Source of the DNA: a virus
Strand: one strand, 5' to 3'
Length of the DNA stretch: 22,929 nt
Virus record (IMG/VR): IMGVR_UViG_3300042376_001249
Span: 1-22,929 of that record
Numbering within the stretch: the stretch's first letter is position 1; the number at the start of each line of letters is the position of its first letter. Positions 1 through 5,499 of this stretch are shown here, piece after piece. A program made the translations under genes and the position numbers. Under the pieces are notes generated by a model, which was not told the DNA's origin, searched no databases, and was given only the letters and a program-made list of their open reading frames with translations.

Positions 1-1
1 A

Positions 2-106
2 GACCGCATTGACAATCTTGGACATTATGAGCCAGGTAATGTCCGCTGGGCTACCCATCAAGAGCAATGCAACAACCGGCGTGCTCGTGGCTCAGTTTCC
101 AGGTAA
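2..106 (+). CDS. HNH endonuclease-like protein, C-terminal end only (cut by the window edge)
   Basis: An open frame enters from the left edge and ends at TAA 104-106, giving 34 residues that begin DRIDNLGHYEPGN and continue VRWATHQEQCNNRR. The pattern IDRIDN-x-G-x-Y-x-P-x-N-x-RWAT-x2-EQ-x2-NRR is the well-known C-terminal part of phage HNH/AP2-type homing endonucleases. The Asn and Arg residues of this stretch belong to the nuclease fold. The N-terminal part with the zinc or DNA-binding section lies outside the window, so activity cannot be judged. It is followed after 26 bases by a small basic-protein gene on the same strand. The family call is fairly sure because the motif is distinctive; the gene may equally be a free-standing homing endonuclease or a remnant. 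Confidence 0.75.
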   Translation, partial: DRIDNLGHYEPGNVRWATHQEQCNNRRARGSVSR

Positions 107-132
107 AGTGGTGACGCCAACTCATTCCTGTC

Positions 133-258
133 ATGGCAAAACCCAAGTCATCCGCAACTGTCAAAATCGAGTCCAAGCCCAAGAAAACACGTCAAGGTCA
201 AGGGCAAAACAGTTTGCCTAACCATGGCCGCAAAAAGATGCGCGGTCAGGGAAAGTAA
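133..258 (+). CDS. Small basic hypothetical protein (41 aa)
   Basis: ATG 133 to TAA 256-258 encodes MAKPKSSATVKIESKPKKTR followed by QGQGQNSLPNHGRKKMRGQGK. The protein is 41 residues, with about a third Lys/Arg and many Gln, Gly and Ser, and has no hydrophobic segment. The composition points to a nucleic-acid-binding or disordered protein; I do not recognise a named family. It lies between the HNH-like gene end and the lysozyme, 47 bases before the latter. A longer overlapping frame (9-221) covers the same bases but crosses both this gene and the endonuclease end, and its translation has no protein-like pattern. I prefer this frame because the sequence is coherent and the Lys-rich repeats fit small proteins often seen in cyanophages (inference). 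Confidence 0.6.
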   Translation: MAKPKSSATVKIESKPKKTRQGQGQNSLPNHGRKKMRGQGK

Positions 259-282
259 CACCCTATTTTTAATCTGTGTAAT

Positions 283-307
283 ATGGGAGTACTTGTTGTA
301 CTCCCAT
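283..307 (+). promoter_or_regulatory. Perfect hairpin covering the lysozyme start codon
   Basis: ATGGGAGTAC at 283-292 is the exact reverse complement of GTACTCCCAT at 298-307, with a five-base loop TTGTT. The 3' arm includes the first two bases of the lysozyme ATG (306-308), and the only GGGAG-type Shine-Dalgarno sequence is in the 5' arm. In RNA this 10-bp stem would hide both. It is not followed by a T tract, so it is not a standard terminator. A TAATAT box at 279-284 could act as a -10 element; transcripts starting about 291 would then lack the 5' arm and be translatable. Known precedent: the T4 lysozyme gene e is silenced in early transcripts by such a hairpin. Confidence 0.65.
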
Positions 308-959
308 GCCAACTTTGAGGGAAGCTGTTGAATTAATTCGGAAGTATGAAGGCTTCAGCGAAAAAGCGTTCCCCGCTGATGACACTGGGACTTATTCAAT
401 CGGTTACGGCACTCAATACTATCCTGATGGGTCTCCTGTTAAACAAGGGCAGTGGTGCACCAAGGAAAAGGCCTTGGAGTATCTGTGCAAGGAAGTAAAA
501 GCAATTCAAGGTCTACTGTCGGAGCTAGATATTCATCTTGATAACTCTGCCGAACAGGCATTGATTTCATTCATCCACTCGGTAGGTTGGAAGCCCTTCC
601 TCTACAGCACCATTGTGGACTGCATCCAGCAGGATGATTGGGCTGGAGTGGCAGAAGAGATTACACGCTGGATCTTTGATGAGAACCACAGGGTAATCGG
701 TGGACTCATTGACCGCAGACGAGAAGAGGTAGATCTGCTCCTGCGAGAGATTGATGAAAATCCCTGGTGCTCTACCGAAGTTTTGATGTCGGCCTTCCGC
801 AACTACAGCGCTGCACCACACCAGGTCAGGGCTATTCGCCAGCTGGAAGAGAACATCAATCCTTATGTGCTAGCGCAGTTTGCTAACGAATTCAAGGTAA
901 ATGAGGACCCTTGGAAACTGGACGACGCAAAAGAAATAGAATCGTTATTCGCAAGCTAG
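306..959 (+). CDS. Lysozyme / muramidase, glycoside hydrolase family 24
   Basis: This 217-residue protein should cleave the MurNAc-GlcNAc bond of peptidoglycan. The N-terminal 150 residues match phage T4-type lysozymes: E15 in KYEGFSEKAF is the expected catalytic acid, D25/D26 the second acid, and S31 in YSIGYGTQYYPDG sits where T4 has Thr26 of the E-D-T triad. The Ser is a conservative substitution. The C-terminal 65 residues, beginning near WCSTEV, are an added segment not needed for catalysis and unrecognised by me. There is no signal peptide or signal-anchor, so release would need a holin or injection with the virion. The ATG lies in the hairpin described separately. A second wall-lytic enzyme lies at 14205-15317, so this one could be the virion-associated or the lysis enzyme. 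Confidence 0.88.
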   Translation: MPTLREAVELIRKYEGFSEKAFPADDTGTYSIGYGTQYYPDGSPVKQGQWCTKEKALEYLCKEVKAIQGLLSELDIHLDNSAEQALISFIHSVGWKPFLYSTIVDCIQQDDWAGVAEEITRWIFDENHRVIGGLIDRRREEVDLLLREIDENPWCSTEVLMSAFRNYSAAPHQVRAIRQLEENINPYVLAQFANEFKVNEDPWKLDDAKEIESLFAS

Positions 960-983
960 CCTTAAAATAGTTTCATCAAAGCC

Positions 984-1289
984 ATGAAGGACGCAATGGA
1001 GAGGTCAGTGGAACCACGGGAGTTCGAACTACCACTGGAACTCCAGTTTTCAATGCGGAAGGCTGAGATGGTAGCCCAGGAAATGACCTGGGAAGAGTTG
1101 CATGCTGCTCTGCTTAACCTCTACCACCAGCGCCTGATGGAGTGGCAAGCAGTCAAGGAGATTCTCCAGGACGAGAACATCCAGTTAGATTTCGACGTTC
1201 CCACTGATCTGGAACTGCAAGAACTCGCCGCTGCCTGCGCGTTCTACGAAGACAGCGACGACGATGATGACGAGCTTCAGCCGTTCTGA
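984..1289 (+). CDS. nblA: NblA-like phycobilisome degradation protein
   Basis: The protein has 101 residues. Residues 13-70 (FELPLELQFSMRKAE to EILQDENIQLDFD) line up with the NblA/Ycf18 family: the EL-x-LE-x-QFS-x-R start, an M-S/T step, an L-x2-LY-x-Q segment and a closing E-x-L with LD. NblA is a small helical adaptor that binds phycobiliproteins and directs Clp-dependent breakdown of the phycobilisome during stress. Phage copies are known from freshwater cyanophages such as Ma-LMM01. Unlike host NblA (about 60 residues), this copy has a 12-residue N-terminal extension and a 30-residue acidic tail with a DSDDDDDE run. ATG 996 (Met5), preceded by AAGGA, could be the true start. It overlaps the convergent DUF3310 gene by 13 bases. 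The call comes from recalled family patterns, not a search. Confidence 0.62.
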   Translation: MKDAMERSVEPREFELPLELQFSMRKAEMVAQEMTWEELHAALLNLYHQRLMEWQAVKEILQDENIQLDFDVPTDLELQELAAACAFYEDSDDDDDELQPF

Positions 1290-1786
1290 ATTTCGTCCAG
1301 TTCAATCAAGCGATCCAGATACCACTGTGCCTTCTTCAGTGATTCTATCCCGCCTTTATGGCGCTCACGCCAAAGATACTTGGCGATATTACCCTTTAGA
1401 TAACCTCGGAATTCTTCTAAAGTCTGCTGGGCTTCGATTGCTTCGATACATTCGATCCCGCCGTCAGTGTAATGAGACGGATGGTTGACCACATCCTCTT
1501 GAATTACAGGAGGCCCCTGGATCGTAAACACAGGATTTGATGGGCTGGCCCAGGGTACCGGGCAAACCCCATCCTTACATTCGAGGGTTTCTACCGGCGC
1601 AAACCACGACGTTTTGCCGACAGTTCCTTCATTTCCTCCGTCGGACCCTCCAGTTCCAGTACCAAGGCTTTTGGCTTCGGGCTGGCTCCCATTGCCATTC
1701 CTTCCTCCGCCGATGGGATGTAACCCGTCAGGCCCGGACGACCCTCCGACAGTGACAGGTTCTGTCTCTCGTTCCCTTCTTGACAT
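1277..1786 (-). CDS. DUF3310 family protein (N-terminus uncertain)
   Basis: Residues 99-162 (VVNHPSHYTDGGIECIEAIE then YLKGNIAKYLWRERHKGGIE and LKKAQWYLDRLIELDE) carry the DUF3310 signature: NHPxHY, a GIECI/IE step, LKGNxxKYxWR-x-KxGxExLxKAxWYL. The family is widespread in phages and was once described as nucleotide-kinase-like; its function is unproven. Only two starts exist in this frame: ATG 1786, giving 169 residues with a Gly-rich 55-residue lead that overlaps the 1591-1932 gene, or GTG 1531, which would discard the protein-like stretch WFAPVETLECKDGVCPVP. Neither is satisfying, and a frameshift from the upstream gene at about 1614 would give a smooth fusion. The domain call is firm; the start is not. 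Confidence 0.8.
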   Translation of the reverse strand: MSRRERETEPVTVGGSSGPDGLHPIGGGRNGNGSQPEAKSLGTGTGGSDGGNEGTVGKTSWFAPVETLECKDGVCPVPWASPSNPVFTIQGPPVIQEDVVNHPSHYTDGGIECIEAIEAQQTLEEFRGYLKGNIAKYLWRERHKGGIESLKKAQWYLDRLIELDEIQNG

Positions 1787-1932
1787 GCAACCAGACCTCG
1801 GTTGTACATATCTTGCAATGGTACATCATTTTGCTCATTGTCGAGTGGAGCACCAAAATCTTCTTCCGTCAGACAACGGGACTTCACTTCATCTTGTACA
1901 AATGCATCCAAGAAGGCAGCTGGGCTATGCAT
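1591..1932 (-). CDS. Hypothetical protein (113 aa), possibly the 5' part of the DUF3310 protein
   Basis: ATG 1932 to TAG 1591-1593 encodes an acidic, Glu/Leu/Gln-rich soluble protein starting MHSPAAFLDAFVQDEVKSRC and ending LEGPTEEMKELSAKRRGLRR. I recognise no domain. The start is divergent from the plus-strand gene at 1972, leaving 39 bases for promoters in both directions; minus-strand TATTAT-like bases lie just upstream. The last 196 bases overlap the upstream-most part of the DUF3310 frame in the -1 register. At the overlap the sense strand reads GCA AAA CGT; a -1 slip on AAAA would continue as AAA ACG TCG TGG into the DUF3310 frame, giving ELSAK-TSWFAPVETLECK. It may therefore be a separate gene or the first half of a frameshifted one. 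Confidence 0.6.
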   Translation of the reverse strand: MHSPAAFLDAFVQDEVKSRCLTEEDFGAPLDNEQNDVPLQDMYNRGLVACQEGNERQNLSLSEGRPGLTGYIPSAEEGMAMGASPKPKALVLELEGPTEEMKELSAKRRGLRR

Positions 1933-1959
1933 CGTATTAAGCGCTAGAACTACTTCTTT

Positions 1960-1965
1960 TACAAT
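1960..1965 (+). promoter_or_regulatory. Candidate -10 box (TACAAT) giving a leaderless transcript
   Basis: TACAAT at 1960-1965 matches the bacterial sigma70 -10 consensus at five of six bases and ends only six bases before the ATG at 1972. Transcription from the usual position would begin at or beside the start codon, giving a leaderless mRNA. No Shine-Dalgarno sequence is present. No good -35 element is visible. Confidence 0.4.
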
Positions 1966-1971
1966 AATACT

Positions 1972-2352
1972 ATGGCAAGATTCTTTGATCCCACCTACGA
2001 TCCCAGGCAGGACTCTGGTAGTTCTGGCTCTGAAGTAACGGATCTACATCCCGAACGTAATTACGATACGGACTTACGTCGTATTGAGGAGTCCGAACGT
2101 CCTGACGTTGAAGCGATTAATGACGATCAAGCACGTATTAAACGCTTCATTACGTCAGCCAAGGCAGCCAATAAGTTCAAGCAGAAGGCTTCCATTGATG
2201 AGCCAACGCTCCGTGGCGAAACACCCCGTTCAGAAGCTGTGATTGGTGGTGTAGAAGTCCCCAGCACAGGCGATGAGTATGGGAAAGTCGGCAGTGTTGG
2301 TTACGCCAAGAAACCCAGGCCACAGTCGGGGACGTTCTACGGCTTTAGCTAA
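1972..2352 (+). CDS. Hypothetical protein (126 aa)
   Basis: The protein begins MARFFDPTYDPRQDSGSSGS and is strongly hydrophilic throughout, with many Asp, Glu, Arg and Lys residues and few hydrophobic ones; it is probably flexible. A Lys-rich helix (RIKRFITSAKAANKFKQKAS) sits near the middle and the C-terminus is Gly/Pro/Tyr-rich, ending SGTFYGFS. The MARF start resembles two other proteins in this window (7270-7641 and 16262-16987), which may reflect a shared virion-associated N-terminus, but that is weak. It is the only plus-strand gene between two minus-strand groups, diverges from the gene at 1932 and overlaps the convergent gene at 2349 by four bases. I do not recognise its family. Confidence 0.65.
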   Translation: MARFFDPTYDPRQDSGSSGSEVTDLHPERNYDTDLRRIEESERPDVEAINDDQARIKRFITSAKAANKFKQKASIDEPTLRGETPRSEAVIGGVEVPSTGDEYGKVGSVGYAKKPRPQSGTFYGFS

Positions 2353-2561
2353 CGCCAGTTATCGCTAAAGTCCTCAAGATCCAGGGCATCCTGCATCTGG
2401 CCGAGCATATCCTGAAGCATGTTTAAGATCCAGTTCACGTTCTCGGACTTGAACCCGGTTAAAGAACCAGCAAGTTCCTCGTTCTTAAGGAATACCACCT
2501 GATCCTCCAGGATGCGGAGGATGTCAATGCGTTGCTCAAGCGTGGTGCGATCCATGATCAA
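2349..2561 (-). CDS. Hypothetical protein (70 aa), coupled to dcd
   Basis: This small acidic helical protein starts MIMDRTTLEQRIDILRILED and ends DALDLEDFSDNWR. Heptad-like Leu/Ile spacing over most of its length suggests a helical bundle or short coiled coil. It starts inside the stop codon of the dCTP deaminase gene (ATGA overlap at 2558-2561), so translation is probably coupled to it; ATG 2555 (Met3) is an alternative start. Its end overlaps the convergent gene at 1972-2352 by four bases. No domain is recognised. It is the last gene of the 5010-to-2349 minus-strand run. Confidence 0.65.
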   Translation of the reverse strand: MIMDRTTLEQRIDILRILEDQVVFLKNEELAGSLTGFKSENVNWILNMLQDMLGQMQDALDLEDFSDNWR

Positions 2562-3145
2562 GCCTTTGCGTACACAACTTCTTGAGCCTGGTTCTGATAC
2601 TTGCCCTTCCGGTCCTGGTAGGACACCTCACAGGGAGTGCCGCGCAGGAACAGCAGCTGGATGATGCCTTCGTTTGCGTAGATGCGGTTGAACTGACCGG
2701 TAGCGTTGCTGATCTCCAGGGTCAGGTAGCCCTCCCAACCGGCCTCTGCCGGGGTGATGTTGGCAATGATGCCAGAGCGTGCGTAACTACTCTTACCCAT
2801 GGCAATCACGGTCACATCCTGGGGCAGCTTCAGCCGTTCTTCTGCAACAGCAAGGCAGTACCCATAGGGAGGCAGCAGGAAATACTTACCCTTCTCGTCT
2901 TCTAGGAGTTCGGAGTCTGACAGGATCTTGGGGTTGAAATCCTTAGGATCCGACACTCCCTCCTGGATGCGACCAAAGATCAGACATTGCTTGGGAGACA
3001 GGCGAATGTCGTACCCATACGAGCTGAGGCCATAACTCAAGATGCGGCGTCCATCTTCTTCATTCACCAGACGGTCGGTGAACGGTTCAATCATCCCTTG
3101 TTCCAGGGCAAAAGCCTTGATCTCAGCGTCGCAAAGGATTCCCAT
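2558..3145 (-). CDS. dcd: dCTP deaminase
   Basis: The 195-residue length equals the usual dCTP deaminase length (about 190-200). The enzyme deaminates dCTP to dUTP, the first step of one route to dTTP. Visible motifs are SYGYDIRLSP (residues 42-51), MGKSSYARSGI (116-126) and the segment TPAEAGWEGYLTLEISNATG (131-150) with E144 as the expected general base. The E. coli enzyme has GRSSLAR where this one has GKSSYAR; the form here resembles the GKSxYAR branch found in many bacteria and phages. AGGAT seven bases before the ATG is a good ribosome site, and TATAGT lies 22 bases upstream. Supplying dTTP fits a phage that builds its own nucleotide pool during replication. Confidence 0.93.
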   Translation of the reverse strand: MGILCDAEIKAFALEQGMIEPFTDRLVNEEDGRRILSYGLSSYGYDIRLSPKQCLIFGRIQEGVSDPKDFNPKILSDSELLEDEKGKYFLLPPYGYCLAVAEERLKLPQDVTVIAMGKSSYARSGIIANITPAEAGWEGYLTLEISNATGQFNRIYANEGIIQLLFLRGTPCEVSYQDRKGKYQNQAQEVVYAKA

Positions 3146-3163
3146 AGATCCTGTTAATCGTCC

Positions 3164-3173
3164 TTAACTATAC
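3164..3173 (-). promoter_or_regulatory. Candidate minus-strand -10 box shared with the glycosyltransferase gene
   Basis: On the minus strand these bases read GTATAGTTAA. TATAGT is a five-of-six match to the -10 consensus and lies ahead of dcd in the 33-base gap after the methyltransferase-like gene. The identical 10-base string occurs at 19584-19593 upstream of the glycosyltransferase gene. No convincing -35 hexamer is present at either site, so activation by a phage factor is possible (inference). Confidence 0.4.
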
Positions 3174-3178
3174 CGAAT

Positions 3179-3766
3179 TCAGTAGATAACGCGGCCAAAT
3201 TGCTCGTACGTTTCAATAAATTTCAGTGTGGCTTCAGACGATCTTCCTTGTGGCTGCAAGTACACCGCAAATGAACTGCAGGTTTTATGCTTGCCAATCC
3301 CTTCACTGGTGTTCTTGATCAGTGTTGGAATGGTCTTAAGGAAACAGATGGGGAAATCAAAGATCTTTTGCTCGTACCGGATCATGTCAGGGCAGTTGGT
3401 GAAGTAGATGGCCTGCTCCACTTCTCCCGCCAGCCACTTTTTATACAGCTGACGGAACCACACGGCATGAGACGACACCAAAGTTGGGGATGACGCCCTG
3501 GTCATCTTCCATTTATCCAGCTTTTTATCGAAGTAATAGCAGCCGCTTGGGGGGAAAAGGTACACACGACCAAACCACTGCTGCATGTTGAGTCCGTCCT
3601 GCTGAGGACTAAAGAACTCATCGGCCTGCACAAATTCCTGCGCCACCTTGGAACTGGCAGGATCTAAGTTGATCCCACCCATCACAATATTGGCAGCTTG
3701 CACCAGTTCTGTGGGCGTGATGAGTTCAAGATCTTCACGCCGTCCAGTGACACGACGGATGGTCAT
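3179..3766 (-). CDS. Dam-like phage N6-adenine methyltransferase homologue with altered catalytic motif
   Basis: This 195-residue protein follows the plan of the phage DNA N6-adenine methyltransferase family (Dam_2). Residues 33-40 read NLDPASSK, then VQADEFFSPQQDGLNMQQWF (46-65) and GRVYLFPPSG (66-75). In active members the first block binds S-adenosylmethionine and the last is a D/N-PPY catalytic motif. Here the position of the Asp/Asn is F71 and the Tyr is S74, so the key residues are missing while the surrounding fold is kept. The C-terminal FTNCPDMIRYEQKIFDFPIC fits the strand-helix pattern of the family's second half. It starts by ATGA overlap with the preceding gene. It may be catalytically dead and serve as a DNA-binding or decoy protein, or use a changed mechanism. 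Confidence 0.72.
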   Translation of the reverse strand: MTIRRVTGRREDLELITPTELVQAANIVMGGINLDPASSKVAQEFVQADEFFSPQQDGLNMQQWFGRVYLFPPSGCYYFDKKLDKWKMTRASSPTLVSSHAVWFRQLYKKWLAGEVEQAIYFTNCPDMIRYEQKIFDFPICFLKTIPTLIKNTSEGIGKHKTCSSFAVYLQPQGRSSEATLKFIETYEQFGRVIY

Positions 3767-4149
3767 GCTGCGTCAACAACCTTGTTGTAGTCTATTTCCA
3801 AATAGCGAATGCCCTCGTCATCATTGATGATGTAGCCAGCCTTCTCCTCGGGATCAATCTTCTGTGCTGCCTCCAGAATGCGGCGGAAGGTTTCAACTAG
3901 ATCATGGTTGTTATCCCGTTCCATCGCTTCTTTAGCGGCGTTCAGCTCTTCTAGCGTCATGTAAACCACCCCACGTTCCTGTTTCGGTTGGAAGCACATG
4001 ACCCCCGGCCCTTCCGATTGCCAGAACTGGTAGTACATCTCGCCCATATCACCAAGGATGAAGTCAACCGTCTGGTTGAGCATCTTTGCCTTGGTCTCGG
4101 TTACATCACCTTGCAGCGCAGCGTGGATGAGCTTCTCGCGACGATTCAT
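3763..4149 (-). CDS. Hypothetical protein (128 aa)
   Basis: This acidic, mostly helical protein starts MNRREKLIHAALQGDVTETK and ends RYLEIDYNKVVDAA. A middle stretch PKQERGVVYMTLEELNAAKE looks like a strand followed by a helix, and the end GYIINDDEGIRYLEIDYN like a beta hairpin. No motif I know is present. Its start lies 43 bases inside the upstream gene (4106-4606), and its stop overlaps the methyltransferase-like start as ATGA, so the set is translated as a block. The long upstream overlap means a later start is possible, for example Met23, but the N-terminal helix looks protein-like. Confidence 0.65.
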   Translation of the reverse strand: MNRREKLIHAALQGDVTETKAKMLNQTVDFILGDMGEMYYQFWQSEGPGVMCFQPKQERGVVYMTLEELNAAKEAMERDNNHDLVETFRRILEAAQKIDPEEKAGYIINDDEGIRYLEIDYNKVVDAA

Positions 4150-4606
4150 TTTCTACCAAACCCTGTCGTACTAAAGATTCTAGAAGCTTAGGTAATGGTT
4201 TGTAAATCACAACGAGCTTGCCAAGATTTCCACGTTTCTTAACAAGTTTCCCGTTTTCGTCACGAAGCTTGTCAAACTCGCCAGATCGGATAAGATATTC
4301 GGCCACACAACGCAACCGCCGCTTCAGGGGCAGCTCTGCCTGGGGGAACTTCCCACAAATGGTGTCGGGATTCATGTCGACGAAGGCCAGGCGCAACCTG
4401 TTGGCCAGGGTCATGCCCGAATTGGCGTCCTCCTCTTCATAATTTCTTACGTTTTCCAGGTATCGACGCAAGCATCCGTCATCGAACGAGCCAGAGGGGG
4501 GAAAGAACTCCTCCACCTGCTTGAACAGTGATGTGGGCAACAGCTGAGATGCGTTCTCAATTGTGACGGCAGCTAGGTCCAACCCCTGGAAACGGTTTGA
4601 AATCAT
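4106..4606 (-). CDS. Hypothetical protein (166 aa)
   Basis: The protein starts MISNRFQGLDLAAVTIENAS. Its C-terminal half is basic, with LKRRLRCVAEYLIRSGEFDK followed by a Lys-rich turn (GKLVKKRGNLGKLVVIYKPL) and LPKLLESLVRQGLVENESS. The helix-helix-beta-turn-strand order with a basic wing is compatible with a winged-helix DNA-binding fold, but this is a shape argument only. It follows the HTH gene with an ATGA overlap and precedes the 128-residue unknown with a 44-base overlap. Both suggest co-translation in a regulatory/nucleotide operon. Confidence 0.65.
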   Translation of the reverse strand: MISNRFQGLDLAAVTIENASQLLPTSLFKQVEEFFPPSGSFDDGCLRRYLENVRNYEEEDANSGMTLANRLRLAFVDMNPDTICGKFPQAELPLKRRLRCVAEYLIRSGEFDKLRDENGKLVKKRGNLGKLVVIYKPLPKLLESLVRQGLVENESSREAHPRCAAR

Positions 4607-5010
4607 TCGAGTTTCTCCTGGGTGGATTGGTATTTGTTGCCGTAGAAATCAGACAGGTCAATGTCCTTGTTTTTAGAAAAGGACATGACCAGGAAGTTCC
4701 ACGGGATCCGAATGACGGCCTTCTTGCCGGAGTCAGGAGCGATGTTGACGTAATGAATGCCCTCAGTCCAACCTTTTTCCGGCTTTTTCTTGCCAACGGC
4801 AATCCAATTTCGGATCGTTTGGTCGGATACGGACAGACGCCTGGCACACTCCTCGGTTGAGATGTACTCATCCGCAAACGCCTGGGGATTCATCTTGTCC
4901 GTTTCTTGCGTCTGATACCGGCTATGCCACATGGAAGCCAGAATATTTCTGACGCCCTTGAGTTCGAACGCAATATCTTCCAAACCCTTACGGATTCCGA
5001 ATGCTGCCAT
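4603..5010 (-). CDS. HTH DNA-binding protein, excisionase/MerR-like
   Basis: In this 135-residue protein, residues 49-71 (YISTEECARRLSVSDQTIRN then WI) form a classic helix-turn-helix of the excisionase/MerR-like kind: an invitation strand, helix 2 with Ala-Arg-Arg-Leu, a Val-Ser turn and the recognition helix QTIRNWI. Residues 79-90, KGWTEGIHYVNI, fit the following wing, typical of plasmid and phage regulators that read a short site. The N-terminal 40 residues are extra. It is the first gene of the 5010-to-2349 minus-strand operon, diverges from the membrane-protein gene at 5042 with only 31 bases between, and so is well placed to regulate both. GAAGAG upstream of the ATG may be its ribosome site. 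There is no integrase in the window to pair with an excisionase role. Confidence 0.72.
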   Translation of the reverse strand: MAAFGIRKGLEDIAFELKGVRNILASMWHSRYQTQETDKMNPQAFADEYISTEECARRLSVSDQTIRNWIAVGKKKPEKGWTEGIHYVNIAPDSGKKAVIRIPWNFLVMSFSKNKDIDLSDFYGNKYQSTQEKLE

Positions 5011-5041
5011 CGTTTCAACTCTTCTTTTTAGATGCTAGTGT

Positions 5042-5446
5042 GTGGGAAAACAATCTGCATTAGCAATGGAAGAACTTCCTACTTCCAACGTGCCTCCTCA
5101 AGTTCCCACTGAAGAGAATCAATCCATTCCTGGTGTGCTGACCCCTGAAGCCCTGGAGCAGCTGAAGGCTCGGGCTCGGGAAGAAGCCATTCGAATGACG
5201 ATTCTTCAGCAACAAATGGCACGTCCGGAACCAGCGGTCCAGCCCATTGCTCGGCCAGAGGTTCCAGCCAGCCAGAGGTTTGATTTTCCAATGCCACAGC
5301 CTCAGGTTGTTTATGTTCGCCGCAACCTGACAGTTGCGGAACTCATTGTGGTTTTTGCTATTGCTTGTGGAATCGTTACCGGTACTCAAGCAGCCTGGAA
5401 TTTTGTGTCTAACTCCTTGCCTAGGATTGAAATCAAGGCCCGGTAG
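5042..5446 (+). CDS. Single-pass membrane protein of unknown function
   Basis: In this 134-residue protein, residues 1-100 are soluble, rich in Pro, Gln and Glu, and probably disordered with one short helix (TPEALEQLKARAREEAIRMT). A single hydrophobic segment, AELIVVFAIACGIVTGTQAA (about 105-124), is followed by a short basic C-terminus SLPRIEIKAR. The layout suggests a type with the N-terminal tail in the cytoplasm. Start GTG 5042 gives MGKQSALAMEEL; ATG 5066 is an alternative with no better ribosome site. It precedes the fibre genes and lies near two lysis enzymes, so a holin- or spanin-like role can be considered. It could also be a virion protein. Nothing in the sequence decides this. Confidence 0.7.
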   Translation: MGKQSALAMEELPTSNVPPQVPTEENQSIPGVLTPEALEQLKARAREEAIRMTILQQQMARPEPAVQPIARPEVPASQRFDFPMPQPQVVYVRRNLTVAELIVVFAIACGIVTGTQAAWNFVSNSLPRIEIKAR

Positions 5447-5463
5447 ATTAAACACACTGCGAC

Positions 5464-5469
5464 TATAAT
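5464..5469 (+). promoter_or_regulatory. Consensus -10 box upstream of the first fibre gene
   Basis: TATAAT, the perfect -10 consensus, starts 36 bases before the GTG at 5500. No -35 hexamer is present 16-18 bases upstream. The same box with the same 36-base spacing occurs before the gene at 7270, and another before 9644, so it may be a phage-specific middle or late promoter form that does not need a -35. Confidence 0.5.
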
Positions 5470-5499
5470 TCATTTTATAGGGTTTGTGTGATTTAATAG

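Noticed and set aside
9-221. Open frame of 70 codons at the left edge
   Set aside because: It crosses the end of the HNH-like gene and most of the 41-residue gene in a third frame; its translation lacks protein-like pattern.
4603-5010. True excisionase of an integrated prophage
   Set aside because: Only the HTH shape supports it. There is no integrase, attachment site or tRNA in the window, so a regulator call is safer.
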